Assembly (NCBI RefSeq): GCF_030077735.1
Contig: NZ_JASJEU010000018.1
Span: 49,647 to 113,646, forward strand
Length of the DNA stretch: 64,000 bases
Reading direction: 5' to 3'
Source: Gordonibacter faecis
GTDB taxonomy: Bacteria; Actinomycetota; Coriobacteriia; Coriobacteriales; Eggerthellaceae
Shown one piece after another: positions 50,846-58,935 of the stretch. The notes under the pieces are model-generated. The model was given only the letters and a program-made list of their open reading frames with translations. It was not told the origin of the DNA and made no database searches. How positions within the stretch are numbered: position 1 is the stretch's first letter; each line of letters opens with the position of its first letter. The translations under genes were made by a program, and so were the position numbers.

Positions 50846-51000
50846 TGTCATCCTGAGCGGAGGCGCGTAGCGCCGAAGTCGAAGGATCCCGCGCGGTGCC
50901 AACTGAGAGATTACCAGCTGACACCACACGGGATCCTTCCCCTGCGGGACTAGCTTCGCGTCGCGACTACGCTCCTTGCGGCGCTCCGCTCAGGATGACA
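50846..51000. repeat. Palindromic repeat copy 5
   Basis: Full copy, TGTCATCCTGAGCGGAGG to GCTCCGCTCAGGATGACA, containing GAAGGATCCCGCGCGG and CACGGGATCCTTCC. It shares the central right-arm segment with copy 4. It fills the space between the convergent LysR and rubredoxin-fusion genes, and may act as a bidirectional terminator. Confidence 0.85.
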
Positions 51001-51015
51001 AACGGGGCGCTGTTA

Positions 51016-51693
51016 CTACAGCTCAATGCGTTCGAAGAGGTCTTTTCCGACGCCGCAGATGGGGCAGGTGTAGTCTTCGGGGAGTTCGTCGGCGTATTCG
51101 ATGTGGCCGCAGACGGTGCAGCGCCAGGCGTATTTCGGCTGGCTTTCTTCGGCAGACGTGGACGTAGCCGGCGCTGCGGCGTCGGCATCGGGCAGATAGC
51201 TTGAGGCTTTCGGCGGGGTTTTGCCACCCTTTACCTGGTGATAATAGGCGTAGGTCATGGGCTCGCAGGAGGTAAGCTTCTCGGCCTCTTCTACTTCGCC
51301 CACAAAGAGAATATGCGTACCCAGATCAACTTCCTGCACGACGCGAGCGGAATAGTGCGCGCACGCGTGCTCGGCCACATACGGCAACCCAGCGGCGTTC
51401 ACCGCACTTTCGCAGGCGGCGAACTTGTCGAGGTCAGTGCTGGAATGGAACCCGAACGTACCAATGAGCTCCATGGGTGCGTCCTGCGCGAGGCACGTGG
51501 CCGAGAAACGACCGGAAGAGCGGATGACCTCCGTAGTCACGTTCCCCTTGTTGAGCGCCACGCTTACCTGCATCGGCTCGGACGTGACCTGCTGAAACGT
51601 GTTGGCGATGCAGCCGGCCGCACGATCGCCATGCTTCGACGATATCACGTAGAGCCCGTAGCTCAAGCTGAAGAACGCGGTTTGATCGATCAT
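51016..51693 (-). CDS. Flavin reductase-rubredoxin fusion (high-molecular-weight rubredoxin type)
   Basis: 225 residues, GAAAGG before the ATG. Residues 1-155 are an FMN-binding flavin reductase-like domain (AFFSLSYGLYVISSKHGDRAAGCIANTFQQVTSEP, LIGTFGFHSSTDLDKF, HYSARVVQEVDLGTHILFVGEV). After a Pro/Ala/Ser linker comes a rubredoxin domain with Cys pairs CTVCG and CPICG (YAWRCTVCGHIEYADELPEDYTCPICG). Such Hrb proteins pass electrons to flavodiiron oxygen or NO reductases. A Fur-like box lies upstream. Confidence 0.92.
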   Translation of the reverse strand: MIDQTAFFSLSYGLYVISSKHGDRAAGCIANTFQQVTSEPMQVSVALNKGNVTTEVIRSSGRFSATCLAQDAPMELIGTFGFHSSTDLDKFAACESAVNAAGLPYVAEHACAHYSARVVQEVDLGTHILFVGEVEEAEKLTSCEPMTYAYYHQVKGGKTPPKASSYLPDADAAAPATSTSAEESQPKYAWRCTVCGHIEYADELPEDYTCPICGVGKDLFERIEL

Positions 51694-51777
51694 GGTGCAC
51701 GCCTTTCCGCCGCGACGCGCACGCCCGGCTGATGAACTGTTGCGGATGGCCCCCTGCGGCCCTTCTCTGTCAGCTAA

Positions 51778-51792
51778 TGATACTAGTTATCA
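51778..51792. promoter_or_regulatory. Candidate Fur-type box upstream of the rubredoxin fusion gene
   Basis: TGATACTAGTTATCA matches the 7-1-7 Fur consensus TGATAATNATTATCA at 12 of 14 fixed positions and extends outwards to AATGATA/TATCATT. It is 85 bases upstream of the ATG at 51693 and overlaps the last codons of the NTPase gene. An iron- or peroxide-sensing Fur-family repressor is inferred. Confidence 0.55.
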
Positions 51793-52481
51793 TTAAGGGA
51801 AGCAAGGCTGAAGGCGCGGCGAACCGTGGTGCGTGCTTCTTCGCCGGGCGTGAGCGGCACGCATCCACCCCAGGCGGCGGCGAAGCGCTCTTCGGCTCGT
51901 GCGCGCAGCGACGCGCGCACTACCACAAGCGCATGCGGACACGCAGCCGTCGCGCCACGAGCGAGCAAGGCCATCGCCGAGGTAAGTCCACCGTTACGCT
52001 GAAGTTCCAGGCGCCCGAGTTCGTCCACCACCAGCAGACACGGCCGCGCGAGGTTTGAAGTTGTGGGAGAAGTTGCGGAAGGGGTTACGAAGGGGGCTCT
52101 GTGGGCGAGGGCGTCGAAGTGGGCGTTCACGCGCGTGAGAGCGGCTTCGTCTATCTCCCAGGCTAGGCCAGCAGTGGCGCTTTGGCTATACGGATCGAGC
52201 ACACCTTCCCGCTGTGCCAGGTCGCAGCGGCGAGCGAACGTTACGCGCTCGCCGCCCGGCAGCAGCACGTTGTCGATGCCGAGTTTTTCGAACTCCCCTG
52301 CGCCCGACCCGAGCGGACGTTCGCGCACATCAACTTCCGCACCCGACTCTTCGCGCCGCCTCCACACGCCTGGCGCAAGAACGCCGCCGCACGGCACCCC
52401 TTCAGCTGCAAGCTCCACCACCAACCGCTCGAGCCAGCGCGTCTTACCCGTCTGCACCGCGCCTGTCAACAGGAACAACAC
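51783..52481 (-). CDS. P-loop nucleoside-triphosphatase (DUF265/NTPase_1-like)
   Basis: 232 residues with a GTG start after GGGGAGG. P-loop GAVQTGKT (7-14), a CGGVLAPGV segment, and a Walker B-like LLVVDELGRLELQRNGG are the pattern of the THEP1/DUF265 NTPase family. Biochemistry in homologues shows broad NTP hydrolysis; the cellular role is unclear. A 30-residue Thr/Ser/Pro-rich loop (FVTPSATSPTTSN) precedes the Walker B strand. It is divergent from the DUF364 gene. Confidence 0.8.
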   Translation of the reverse strand: MLFLLTGAVQTGKTRWLERLVVELAAEGVPCGGVLAPGVWRRREESGAEVDVRERPLGSGAGEFEKLGIDNVLLPGGERVTFARRCDLAQREGVLDPYSQSATAGLAWEIDEAALTRVNAHFDALAHRAPFVTPSATSPTTSNLARPCLLVVDELGRLELQRNGGLTSAMALLARGATAACPHALVVVRASLRARAEERFAAAWGGCVPLTPGEEARTTVRRAFSLASLNDN

Positions 52482-52632
52482 CGGGGGCCTCCCCTTCTTT
52501 CACGCTCACACGTTTCCTCTGTATCAATCTGCATATCTTTCTCCTTGGTTATGTATTATACTCTAATAACTATATACTCACCGCAGGGAAATACGCGGCG
52601 AGTTCGCGCCAACGAGGAAGGAACGTATCGCC

Positions 52633-53511
52633 ATGGGATGCCCCAAGAAGGACTGCTGCACACACAACCCGGAAAACGACGTCATTGCGTTTCCCGGCAC
52701 GGACGGCCATGACACGCCGTGGAAGTTTTACAACCATCTGATCGGGCATATTCCCGAGGACCTCATCGTGCGCGACTTTTGCCTGGGCACGCATTGGTCC
52801 TACGTTGAGGCCGATTGCGGCATGGGCATCAGCTATACCTGTAAGGGCGGCGCACGGCGACGCTACACGCTTGACCTGCGCGGACTTCCGCTGCGCACCG
52901 TGGCTGAGTTGGCGAAGTCGTGGTGCTTCGAAGAGGCAACGCTCGGCGTGGCGGCGCTGAACGCCTACTATGCGCAGCCAGCGCTGCTGGATCCCCTGGG
53001 TGCCACCTACGATGAGCCGGTGGAGTTGCCTGATGGGACGCTGCGCAAGATGGACGCGTTCGAGTTGATGCGCCCGCGGGTTGAGGCTGCTGGCAGGGAG
53101 CGCGGCGAGGGTGGCACGCACGTGACCGTGGTCGGGCATTTTCCCCACGTTGATCGTATCCAAGAGTATGCCCAGCTCACCGTTCTTGAACGGAACTGCA
53201 CGCAACCGCTCGATACTCCTGACCCGGCGTGCGAGTACGTGCTGCCGTCCACCGACTTCGCCTTCATCACCGGCGTCACCATCATCAATAAAACGGCACC
53301 GCGCTTGCTCGATCTCACGAAGCAGGCGACCACCGTATTTGTGGGCCCGAGCGTGGTCATGTCGCCCTTCCTGTTCGACTGGGGCGTGGAGATGCTGGCC
53401 GGCAGTATTGTAGCCGACCCCGAGAAGGCTCGCTTCGCCGTCAAAAACGGTGCTGGCCAATTCTTCGGCGAAGCCTTGCAAATGACCTGCATCAACCGTC
53501 CCTCCCACTAA
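52633..53511 (+). CDS. DUF4213/DUF364 putative metal-chelation protein
   Basis: 292 residues, GGAAGGAA before the ATG. The N-terminus is Cys-rich (MGCPKKDCCTHNPENDV); residues about 35-110 fit DUF4213 (FCLGTHWSYVEADCGMGISYT) and 135-292 fit DUF364 (VTVVGHFPHVDRI, LPSTDFAFITGVTIINKTAPRLLDL, VGPSVVMSPFLFDWGVEMLAGSIV). The family often accompanies metal or metal-complex ABC transporters, as here, and is thought to handle heavy metals or metal cofactors; no reaction is established. Confidence 0.88.
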   Translation: MGCPKKDCCTHNPENDVIAFPGTDGHDTPWKFYNHLIGHIPEDLIVRDFCLGTHWSYVEADCGMGISYTCKGGARRRYTLDLRGLPLRTVAELAKSWCFEEATLGVAALNAYYAQPALLDPLGATYDEPVELPDGTLRKMDAFELMRPRVEAAGRERGEGGTHVTVVGHFPHVDRIQEYAQLTVLERNCTQPLDTPDPACEYVLPSTDFAFITGVTIINKTAPRLLDLTKQATTVFVGPSVVMSPFLFDWGVEMLAGSIVADPEKARFAVKNGAGQFFGEALQMTCINRPSH

Positions 53512-53610
53512 CCCGCCAGCAACGGAACCGGGGGGCTCCCCCTCCCTCTCTCCCCCCTTCCCTCCCCGGTTCCGCTTGCCCTACGCATAAGATTCTATTA
53601 TTTCCGATTG

Positions 53611-53671
53611 ATAATATTTCTATTCTAGGATATATTATGCACTATATTATTCCTATTTAAGATTAAATAGG
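53611..53671. promoter_or_regulatory. AT-rich regulatory island with two inverted repeats
   Basis: ATAATAT (53611-53617) faces ATATTAT (53632-53638), and CCTATTTA-AGAT-TAAATAGG (53652-53671) is a perfect 8-bp dyad. TGATAATA at 53609 looks like half a Fur box. The island is strikingly AT-rich for this genome and lies directly before the metal-complex importer genes, so it most likely holds promoter and operator sites. Confidence 0.6.
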
Positions 53672-53720
53672 GGCGAGGATAATAGGAACTCACGTTAGTA
53701 CAGCAACCGAACGCGCAGCA

Positions 53721-54773
53721 GTGCATCCTATCGATGGAAACGCATCCCGGTGCGCTTCGCGACATAACGCGCGGCGGGCGAACCTTGTGCTCGTTGCACT
53801 CGGCGTTCTCGTTATTGTGGCAGTGATCGCTTCGCTTATGCTTGGCCGCTACCCCATCACGCCGCTGGAAGCCTTTGGGATGCTCGCCCACCAGGTGATT
53901 CCCTTCGATCCCTTCTGGACCGCCCAACAGGAAACGCTCTTTTTCCAGGTGCGTCTGCCGCGCATCGTGCTCGCCCTCATGGTAGGATGCAGCCTTGCCA
54001 CCGCCGGCGCTGCCTACCAGGGCACCTTCCAAAATCCGCTCGTCTCACCCGATATCCTCGGCGCCTCCCAAGGTGCTGCATTCGGAGCAGCGTGCGCCAT
54101 TTTGTTGGGCCTGGGAACGTTCGGCGTTTCGGCCTCGGCCTTCCTCTTCTCCATCGCGGCGGTGCTGCTCGTGCTGCTGGTGGGCTCGCGCGCACGCGGA
54201 AACCACCTGCTTATCGTGGTGTTGGCAGGCGTTATGGTAAGCTCACTGTTCCAAGCGGGCGTGTCCTTCACCAAGCTCATTGCCGATCCTACCGACCAGC
54301 TGGCGGCCATCACATACTGGCTCATGGGTAGCCTCACCGGCGCACGCTGGAGCGACATGGCGCTGGCGGCCATCCCCATGGCGGCGGGGCTCGCGGCGCT
54401 CTTTGCCCTGCGCTGGCGCATCAACGTGCTCACCATGGGCGACGACGAGGCTTCCACCATGGGCGTGAACGCCCGCCGCGTGCGCCTCATCGTCATCCTC
54501 GCGGCCACGCTTGTCACCGCTTCCGCCGTAGCCGTGTCGGGTATGATTGGCTGGGTAGACCTGGTCATCCCCCACTTCGCCCGCATGATCATCGGGTGCG
54601 ACTATCGCAAACTCCTTCCCGCCAGCATGCTCATGGGCGCAAGCTTCCTTCTTATCGTCGACGACATCGCCCGCTTGGTGGCTACCTCGGAAATTCCCAT
54701 TGGCATTCTGACCGCGTTTGTCGGCGCGCCGTTCTTCCTGTACCTCATCACCAGGAGAAAGCAGGAATTATGA
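53721..54773 (+). CDS. FecCD-family ABC transporter permease
   Basis: 350 residues. About ten membrane helices of the BtuC/FecCD family: LFFQVRLPRIVLALMVGCSL, AGAAYQGTFQNPLVSPDILGASQGAAFGA, GDDEASTMGVNARRVRL, GMIGWVDLVIPHFARMIIG. The GTG at 53721 is the only early in-frame start I find and lacks a good ribosome site, so the N-terminus is uncertain. Single-permease systems form homodimers that import iron-siderophore, heme or corrinoid complexes. Confidence 0.9.
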   Translation: MHPIDGNASRCASRHNARRANLVLVALGVLVIVAVIASLMLGRYPITPLEAFGMLAHQVIPFDPFWTAQQETLFFQVRLPRIVLALMVGCSLATAGAAYQGTFQNPLVSPDILGASQGAAFGAACAILLGLGTFGVSASAFLFSIAAVLLVLLVGSRARGNHLLIVVLAGVMVSSLFQAGVSFTKLIADPTDQLAAITYWLMGSLTGARWSDMALAAIPMAAGLAALFALRWRINVLTMGDDEASTMGVNARRVRLIVILAATLVTASAVAVSGMIGWVDLVIPHFARMIIGCDYRKLLPASMLMGASFLLIVDDIARLVATSEIPIGILTAFVGAPFFLYLITRRKQEL

Positions 54774-55552
54774 GCATCGACGTCGAAAACCTCAGCTTCT
54801 CCTACGGCCGCCACGAGGTGTTGCGCAACCTCAATTTCTCCATCCCCGACAACACGCTGGTGAACGTGCTCGGGCCGAACGGCGTGGGCAAGTCCACCCT
54901 CTTTCGCTGCATTCTGTGCCTCGACACGAACTGGACCGGCCGCATTACCGTGAACGGCAAAGACCTGCGCACGCTCACGGTGCGCGAACGGGCGCACGAG
55001 ATTGCCTACATCCCCCAGACGCATTCCTCCACGTACGCCTACGACGCGCTCGACGTGGTGCTCATGAGCGCCGGCGGCAATATCGGGCTCTTTGGCACAC
55101 CAAAGAAACGCCACGTCGAAAGCGCCTGGGATGCGCTTGAGCGCGTCGGCATTGCGCACCTGGGGCACCGTCCCTACACCCGTCTTTCGGGCGGCGAGAA
55201 GCAGCTCGTACTCATTGCGCGTGCCATTGCGCAGAACGCGCGCACCATCATCATGGACGAGCCCACAAGCGCGCTCGATTACGGCAACACCGTGCGTGTG
55301 CTGTCCACAGTACGCCAACTGGCGCGTGAGGGCATGAGCATCATCCAGTCCACCCACCAACCCGACCAGGCGTTTCTCTATTCCGACAAAACGCTCGTGC
55401 TGAACGAAGGACAGGTGACCGCCTTTGGTGACCCGAAGGATGTCATCACGAAAGACCTGGTGAGCACCATCTACCACGTAGAGGTGGAAGTCAATTCCCT
55501 TTATGGCGATAAGGTGCGCGTCTGCGTGCCCGTACGCGAAATTGAGCGATAG
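54770..55552 (+). CDS. Iron/metal-complex ABC transporter ATP-binding protein
   Basis: 260 residues; ATG overlaps the permease stop (ATGA) with CAGGA upstream. Walker A GPNGVGKS (35-42), Q-loop IAYIPQTHSSTYAYD, signature LSGGEKQ, Walker B IIMDEPTSALD and STHQPDQ. FecE/BtuD family. Confidence 0.93.
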   Translation: MSIDVENLSFSYGRHEVLRNLNFSIPDNTLVNVLGPNGVGKSTLFRCILCLDTNWTGRITVNGKDLRTLTVRERAHEIAYIPQTHSSTYAYDALDVVLMSAGGNIGLFGTPKKRHVESAWDALERVGIAHLGHRPYTRLSGGEKQLVLIARAIAQNARTIIMDEPTSALDYGNTVRVLSTVRQLAREGMSIIQSTHQPDQAFLYSDKTLVLNEGQVTAFGDPKDVITKDLVSTIYHVEVEVNSLYGDKVRVCVPVREIER

Positions 55553-55586
55553 CTACCGAAAAGTACTGCAAGGGAAAGGAAGGTAC

Positions 55587-56738
55587 ATGAGGAACACGGA
55601 TAAAGCAAGGCGCGCCAAACGCGCATGGCTGGTGGCTGCGTGCACACTGTGTGTCGGGTTGGCGCTTGCCCTTGGCGGGTGCGCCAGCGGCGGCAGCACC
55701 GAAAGCGCCGCGGCTGGCGACACGCCCAAAACCGATCAGGCGAATCAGGTCGACACGGCTACCACCCGCACGTTCACCGATTCAGCCGGACGCACGGTAG
55801 AAGTGCCCGCGCAGGTGGACCGCATCGCTCCGGCTGGTCACACAGCCACGCAAATTCTTCTGACCATGGCGCCGGAGAAAATGGTAACCGTGTCGCAGGA
55901 ACTCTCCGCTGATCAGGCGAAGTATCTGGGATCGAGCTACGCCGAGCTTCCCGTGACGGGTGCGGCATTCGGTGCAAAGGGCGACCTCAACAAGGAAGCC
56001 GTGGCTGCCTCGAACACACAGATCCTCATCGATACCGGTGAGTTGAAGGACGGCATTGTTGAAGATTTGGACACGTTGCAGGAGCAACTAGGCATTCCGG
56101 TTGTCATGATTGAGACCAAGATGGAAGACTACGGCGCAGCCTACGAAATGCTCGGCGAGCTGCTGGGCATGGAAGAACGCGGCGCGGAACTTTCCGCCTA
56201 TTGCCAGGCCGCCTACGACGACACCGTGTCAACCATGAAGTCCATCCCCGAATCCGATCGCGTGCGCGTTGCCTACCTTCTGGGAGACAAGGGCACGAAC
56301 ACCATCGCGAAGGACTCCTATCAGGGGCAGGTAGTCGATCTCGTGGCAAATAATGTGGCTGATCTAGGCAAAGTTTCTGGCAGTGGCTCCGGTGTGGAAA
56401 TTAGCATGGAGCAGCTAGCCCTCTGGAACCCGCAGACTATCCTCTTTGCCGAAGGCAGCATCTACGATAGCGTAAGCAACGACGCTGCGTTCGCCAATTT
56501 GGATGCCGTCAAATCAGGCAGCTACTACGAAGTTCCCGGCTCGCCGTGGAACTGGCTCAACAGTCCGCCGACGGTGAACCAGGTGTTGGGTATGCAGTGG
56601 CTCCCCCGCTTGCTATACCCCGATGCGTTCGATACCAGCATCTATGACGTGACGAAGAGCTACTTTGACCTGTTCTACGGCTATGATTTGAGCGAAGCCG
56701 AATTCAACGAGATTGCCGCCCACGCGCAGCCAAAGTAG
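55587..56738 (+). CDS. Iron/metal-complex substrate-binding lipoprotein
   Basis: 383 residues, GGAAAGGAAGG before the ATG. Signal peptide with lipobox ALGGC (Cys32), a Ser/Ala/Asp/Gln linker, then a periplasmic-binding type III fold: RTFTDSAGRTVEVPAQVDRI, LIDTGELKD, GVEISMEQLALWNPQTILF, SPWNWLNSPPTVNQVLGMQWL. FecB-like. The ligand is not identifiable; vitamin B12, siderophore, heme or another chelate are all possible. Confidence 0.92.
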   Translation: MRNTDKARRAKRAWLVAACTLCVGLALALGGCASGGSTESAAAGDTPKTDQANQVDTATTRTFTDSAGRTVEVPAQVDRIAPAGHTATQILLTMAPEKMVTVSQELSADQAKYLGSSYAELPVTGAAFGAKGDLNKEAVAASNTQILIDTGELKDGIVEDLDTLQEQLGIPVVMIETKMEDYGAAYEMLGELLGMEERGAELSAYCQAAYDDTVSTMKSIPESDRVRVAYLLGDKGTNTIAKDSYQGQVVDLVANNVADLGKVSGSGSGVEISMEQLALWNPQTILFAEGSIYDSVSNDAAFANLDAVKSGSYYEVPGSPWNWLNSPPTVNQVLGMQWLPRLLYPDAFDTSIYDVTKSYFDLFYGYDLSEAEFNEIAAHAQPK

Positions 56739-56801
56739 GTGGTCAGCGATCAACGCTACACCCTCCCAACCAGCCTCCTCAATCAAAGCCCCCTCCAAAC
56801 A

Positions 56802-56831
56802 CGAACGCCCGGCCATATGGTCGGGCGTTCG
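56802..56831. terminator. Bidirectional terminator between the importer operon and rpmE
   Basis: CGAACGCCCG (56802-56811) and CGGGCGTTCG (56822-56831) form a perfect 10-bp stem with CC/GG extending it around ATAT. It follows the plus-strand stop at 56738 and the minus-strand stop at 56857, with a short T-containing run (TGTTTGG) on the minus side. Confidence 0.75.
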
Positions 56832-56856
56832 GTGCGTTACGCAGTGTTACGTGGTG

Positions 56857-57303
56857 CTACTCGGCGGCGGGAGCCTCTTCGGTAGCAGCCTCGGCCGGTG
56901 CCTCAGCGGCGGCTTCCTCAGCCGGAGCCTCGGCGGCAGGAGCCTCAGCCTCAGCCTTGGCGGCCTTCTTGGCGAACTCCTCAGCACGCTTGGCCTTCTC
57001 GGCGGCCTTCGCCTCGCGCTCGGCCTTCTTCTTGGCCTCGGCCTCGGCGATAGCTGCTGCGCGCTCGGCCTTCTTGGCCGCCTCGCGCTCGGCCACGGTC
57101 TGCTTCGCGCTACCGAACTTGTCGGCGAAGCGCTGCACGCGTCCGCCGGTGTCGACAAAGCGCTGCTGGCCGGTGTAGAACGGGTGGCACACGTTGCAGA
57201 TGTCGATCTTCAGCTCAGGCTTCGTGGAACGCGTGGTGAACGTGTTCCCGCAGCTGCACTTGACCGTGCACTCCATGTACTCCGGATGAATTCCTTGTTT
57301 CAT
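56857..57303 (-). CDS. rpmE: 50S ribosomal protein L31 with long Ala/Lys/Glu tail
   Basis: 148 residues, AAAGGAGA before the ATG. Residues 1-70 are zinc-type L31 (MKQGIHPEYMECTVKCSCGN, Cys 16, 18, 36, 39, then ICNVCHPFYTGQQRFVDTGGRVQRF). From about residue 70 a 78-residue helical, charged stretch (AEREAAKKAERAAAIAEAEA) and then an acidic APAEEA-rich end follow. Ordinary L31 is 66-85 residues. A stem-loop in the leader at 57323-57343 may mediate control. Confidence 0.95.
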   Translation of the reverse strand: MKQGIHPEYMECTVKCSCGNTFTTRSTKPELKIDICNVCHPFYTGQQRFVDTGGRVQRFADKFGSAKQTVAEREAAKKAERAAAIAEAEAKKKAEREAKAAEKAKRAEEFAKKAAKAEAEAPAAEAPAEEAAAEAPAEAATEEAPAAE

Positions 57304-57322
57304 TCTGGTTCTCCTTTACGGG

Positions 57323-57343
57323 GCCTTGGTTTCCGACCAAGGC
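57323..57343 (-). promoter_or_regulatory. Leader stem-loop of rpmE
   Basis: GCCTTGG and CCAAGGC form a 7-bp perfect stem with a 7-base loop, 20 bases upstream of the L31 start codon and just before the ribosome site. Ribosomal protein genes often have autoregulatory leaders; whether this one is functional is not known. Confidence 0.4.
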
Positions 57344-57479
57344 GAAGACAAGCCTTTGTACTATAGCACAGCCCGCCCATCCACGCACGAAATTCCGCAG
57401 AATTCCCTGCGTTTCCACGGGAAGTGGTTACCCAAACGCGGCCGTCCAAAACGCCACCGCCAAACAGCCGCACGCCCCC

Positions 57480-58385
57480 CTAGGACAAAAACGCCTTGTT
57501 TACGGGGAGGTGGTAGGCTTCGGCTATGCCGCACAAACCCTCGTCGGGAATGGTGCTGGCGAACGTATCGTTGCCGCCGTTCATGGCGCGGGCGGTGGCG
57601 TAGATGCCGGCCGCCTTCGCGATGGTGTGCATGAGGCCGAAAGCGGCATCGAACGTCGCACCCGGGCAGAACACGCCGTGGTGCGCCCACACGCACGCGT
57701 CGTAGGTGCGCATCACGTCAGCCGTGGCGGCCGCAATTTCGGACCCACCCGGAACCATCCATGGCACCACGCCCACACCGTGCGGAAATGCCACCATGCT
57801 CTCCAGCAACATCTTCCACAGCGTGCGTGTGAACGTGCGCGCATCGAGCGGCAGCACGTTGGTAAGCGCCACCACGTCGGCGGGATGCGCGTGATAAAGC
57901 ACGCGGTCGGCCCCCGCCGTCACCTCCTTGCGCACGGCGTGCACGGCTACGTGGCTGGCAAGTTCGCTCGTGGGCACGGCGCCATCCTTGAAGCCCCACA
58001 CGATGCGCCACGCGTCGCCCGCCGCGCTCAGCTCCACAATACCCGTGGAAGCATCCGGGTCAAGCGGCACGGAGCGCATGTGGGCGCCCGCGGCGCTCAC
58101 CATGAAAAACTCGCCGCGCAGGTTGTCCGCCTGCACGCCCAATGGCACCCATGAACTGGGGTTATCGTAGAAAAACGAGCGGCACGACGCCACGTCTTCG
58201 GGCTTGAGTCTATACGACAGGTTCCCGCCGTTAGCCTCGTGCCAGCCCTGACTCCACCCATCGGCACACAGCCTCAAAAACGACTTCGCGAATGCCTGCT
58301 GCTCCACGGCCACGCCGGACACGGCACCTTTCGCGGCCGACACGCCCTTGTCGAGCATCTCTTGCGCGTTGTCGAAGAATCCCAT
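57480..58385 (-). CDS. Class II aldolase, rhamnulose-1-phosphate aldolase-like
   Basis: 301 residues from MGFFDNAQEMLDKGVSAAKG, with AGGAGG before the ATG. From about residue 28 the protein follows RhaD: WHEANGGNLSYRLKPEDV, YHAHPADVVALTNV (zinc His pair), ESMVAFPHGVGVVPWMVPGGSEIA, WAHHGVFCPG (third His). RhaD splits rhamnulose 1-phosphate to DHAP and lactaldehyde. No rhaA or rhaB is present. The first 27 residues form an amphipathic helix not found in RhaD. Confidence 0.85.
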   Translation of the reverse strand: MGFFDNAQEMLDKGVSAAKGAVSGVAVEQQAFAKSFLRLCADGWSQGWHEANGGNLSYRLKPEDVASCRSFFYDNPSSWVPLGVQADNLRGEFFMVSAAGAHMRSVPLDPDASTGIVELSAAGDAWRIVWGFKDGAVPTSELASHVAVHAVRKEVTAGADRVLYHAHPADVVALTNVLPLDARTFTRTLWKMLLESMVAFPHGVGVVPWMVPGGSEIAAATADVMRTYDACVWAHHGVFCPGATFDAAFGLMHTIAKAAGIYATARAMNGGNDTFASTIPDEGLCGIAEAYHLPVNKAFLS

Positions 58386-58402
58386 GGTTCCTCCTGTGTT
58401 CG

Positions 58403-58441
58403 AAAAAGAATGCCCGCCCGGCATGTGCCGAACGGGCATTC
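58403..58441 (-). terminator. Rho-independent terminator of the desulfoferrodoxin gene
   Basis: GAATGCCCG (58408-58416) and CGGGCATTC (58433-58441) form a perfect 9-bp stem with an inner CGGCA/TGCCG stem, followed on the minus strand by TTTTT (58407-58403). It lies just after the dfx stop and just before the aldolase ribosome site. Confidence 0.85.
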
Positions 58442-58464
58442 ATCATAGCATGCGGAACCAGTGG

Positions 58465-58845
58465 TTAGAGCGAGGCCACCCACAAGCCGTGGATGTTGCA
58501 GTACTCGTACACACGCACGGGCTCGTCGCCCTCTGCCACGGCGAAGTCGGCCACGGGGGCATCCTCAGGCGTGAGTTCGACGAACTGGTAGCCGTTCTTC
58601 GTCTCCAGGCACACAAACGTGATGTAGTGCTCCGGCGTCATGGGATGCAGCGTGCTGCCCACCTGAACATGGACGTTCGAGCCGTCCACCTTCACGTCGG
58701 GCACGTGCTTCTCCAGCGCAGCGTCGGTGGTGTTGGGCACAAGCTCGGTCATCTGCTCGCCGCAGCACACCAGCGGCACACCCGAGTCAAACGGCTTTAC
58801 CGCAATGTTGCCGCAGTGTAGGCACTTGTAGAATTTCAGTTCCAT
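58465..58845 (-). CDS. dfx: Desulfoferrodoxin (superoxide reductase)
   Basis: 126 residues. The N-terminal desulforedoxin domain has Cys 8, 11, 27, 28 (CLHCG ... CCGEQM) for the FeS4 centre; the neelaredoxin domain has His 47, 67, 73, 119 and Cys 116 (EKHVPD, TLHPMTPEHYI, EYCNIHGLW) for the catalytic FeN4S centre. It reduces superoxide to peroxide without making oxygen, the usual anaerobe defence. Rubredoxin domains such as that at 51016 are typical electron donors. Confidence 0.96.
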   Translation of the reverse strand: MELKFYKCLHCGNIAVKPFDSGVPLVCCGEQMTELVPNTTDAALEKHVPDVKVDGSNVHVQVGSTLHPMTPEHYITFVCLETKNGYQFVELTPEDAPVADFAVAEGDEPVRVYEYCNIHGLWVASL

Positions 58846-58935
58846 GATTTACCCCCTTCGGGTCTTACCGGCATGACGTCCCTGCTGGGTGCCGCGCCGG
58901 ATCTCACGTCCGTTCTCGATCGTACGCGTTATATG

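Noticed and set aside
52570..53508. 312-codon minus-strand ORF opposite the DUF364 gene
   Set aside because: It is antisense to a gene with clear family motifs and a good ribosome site; its translation is Arg/His/Gln-rich shadow sequence.
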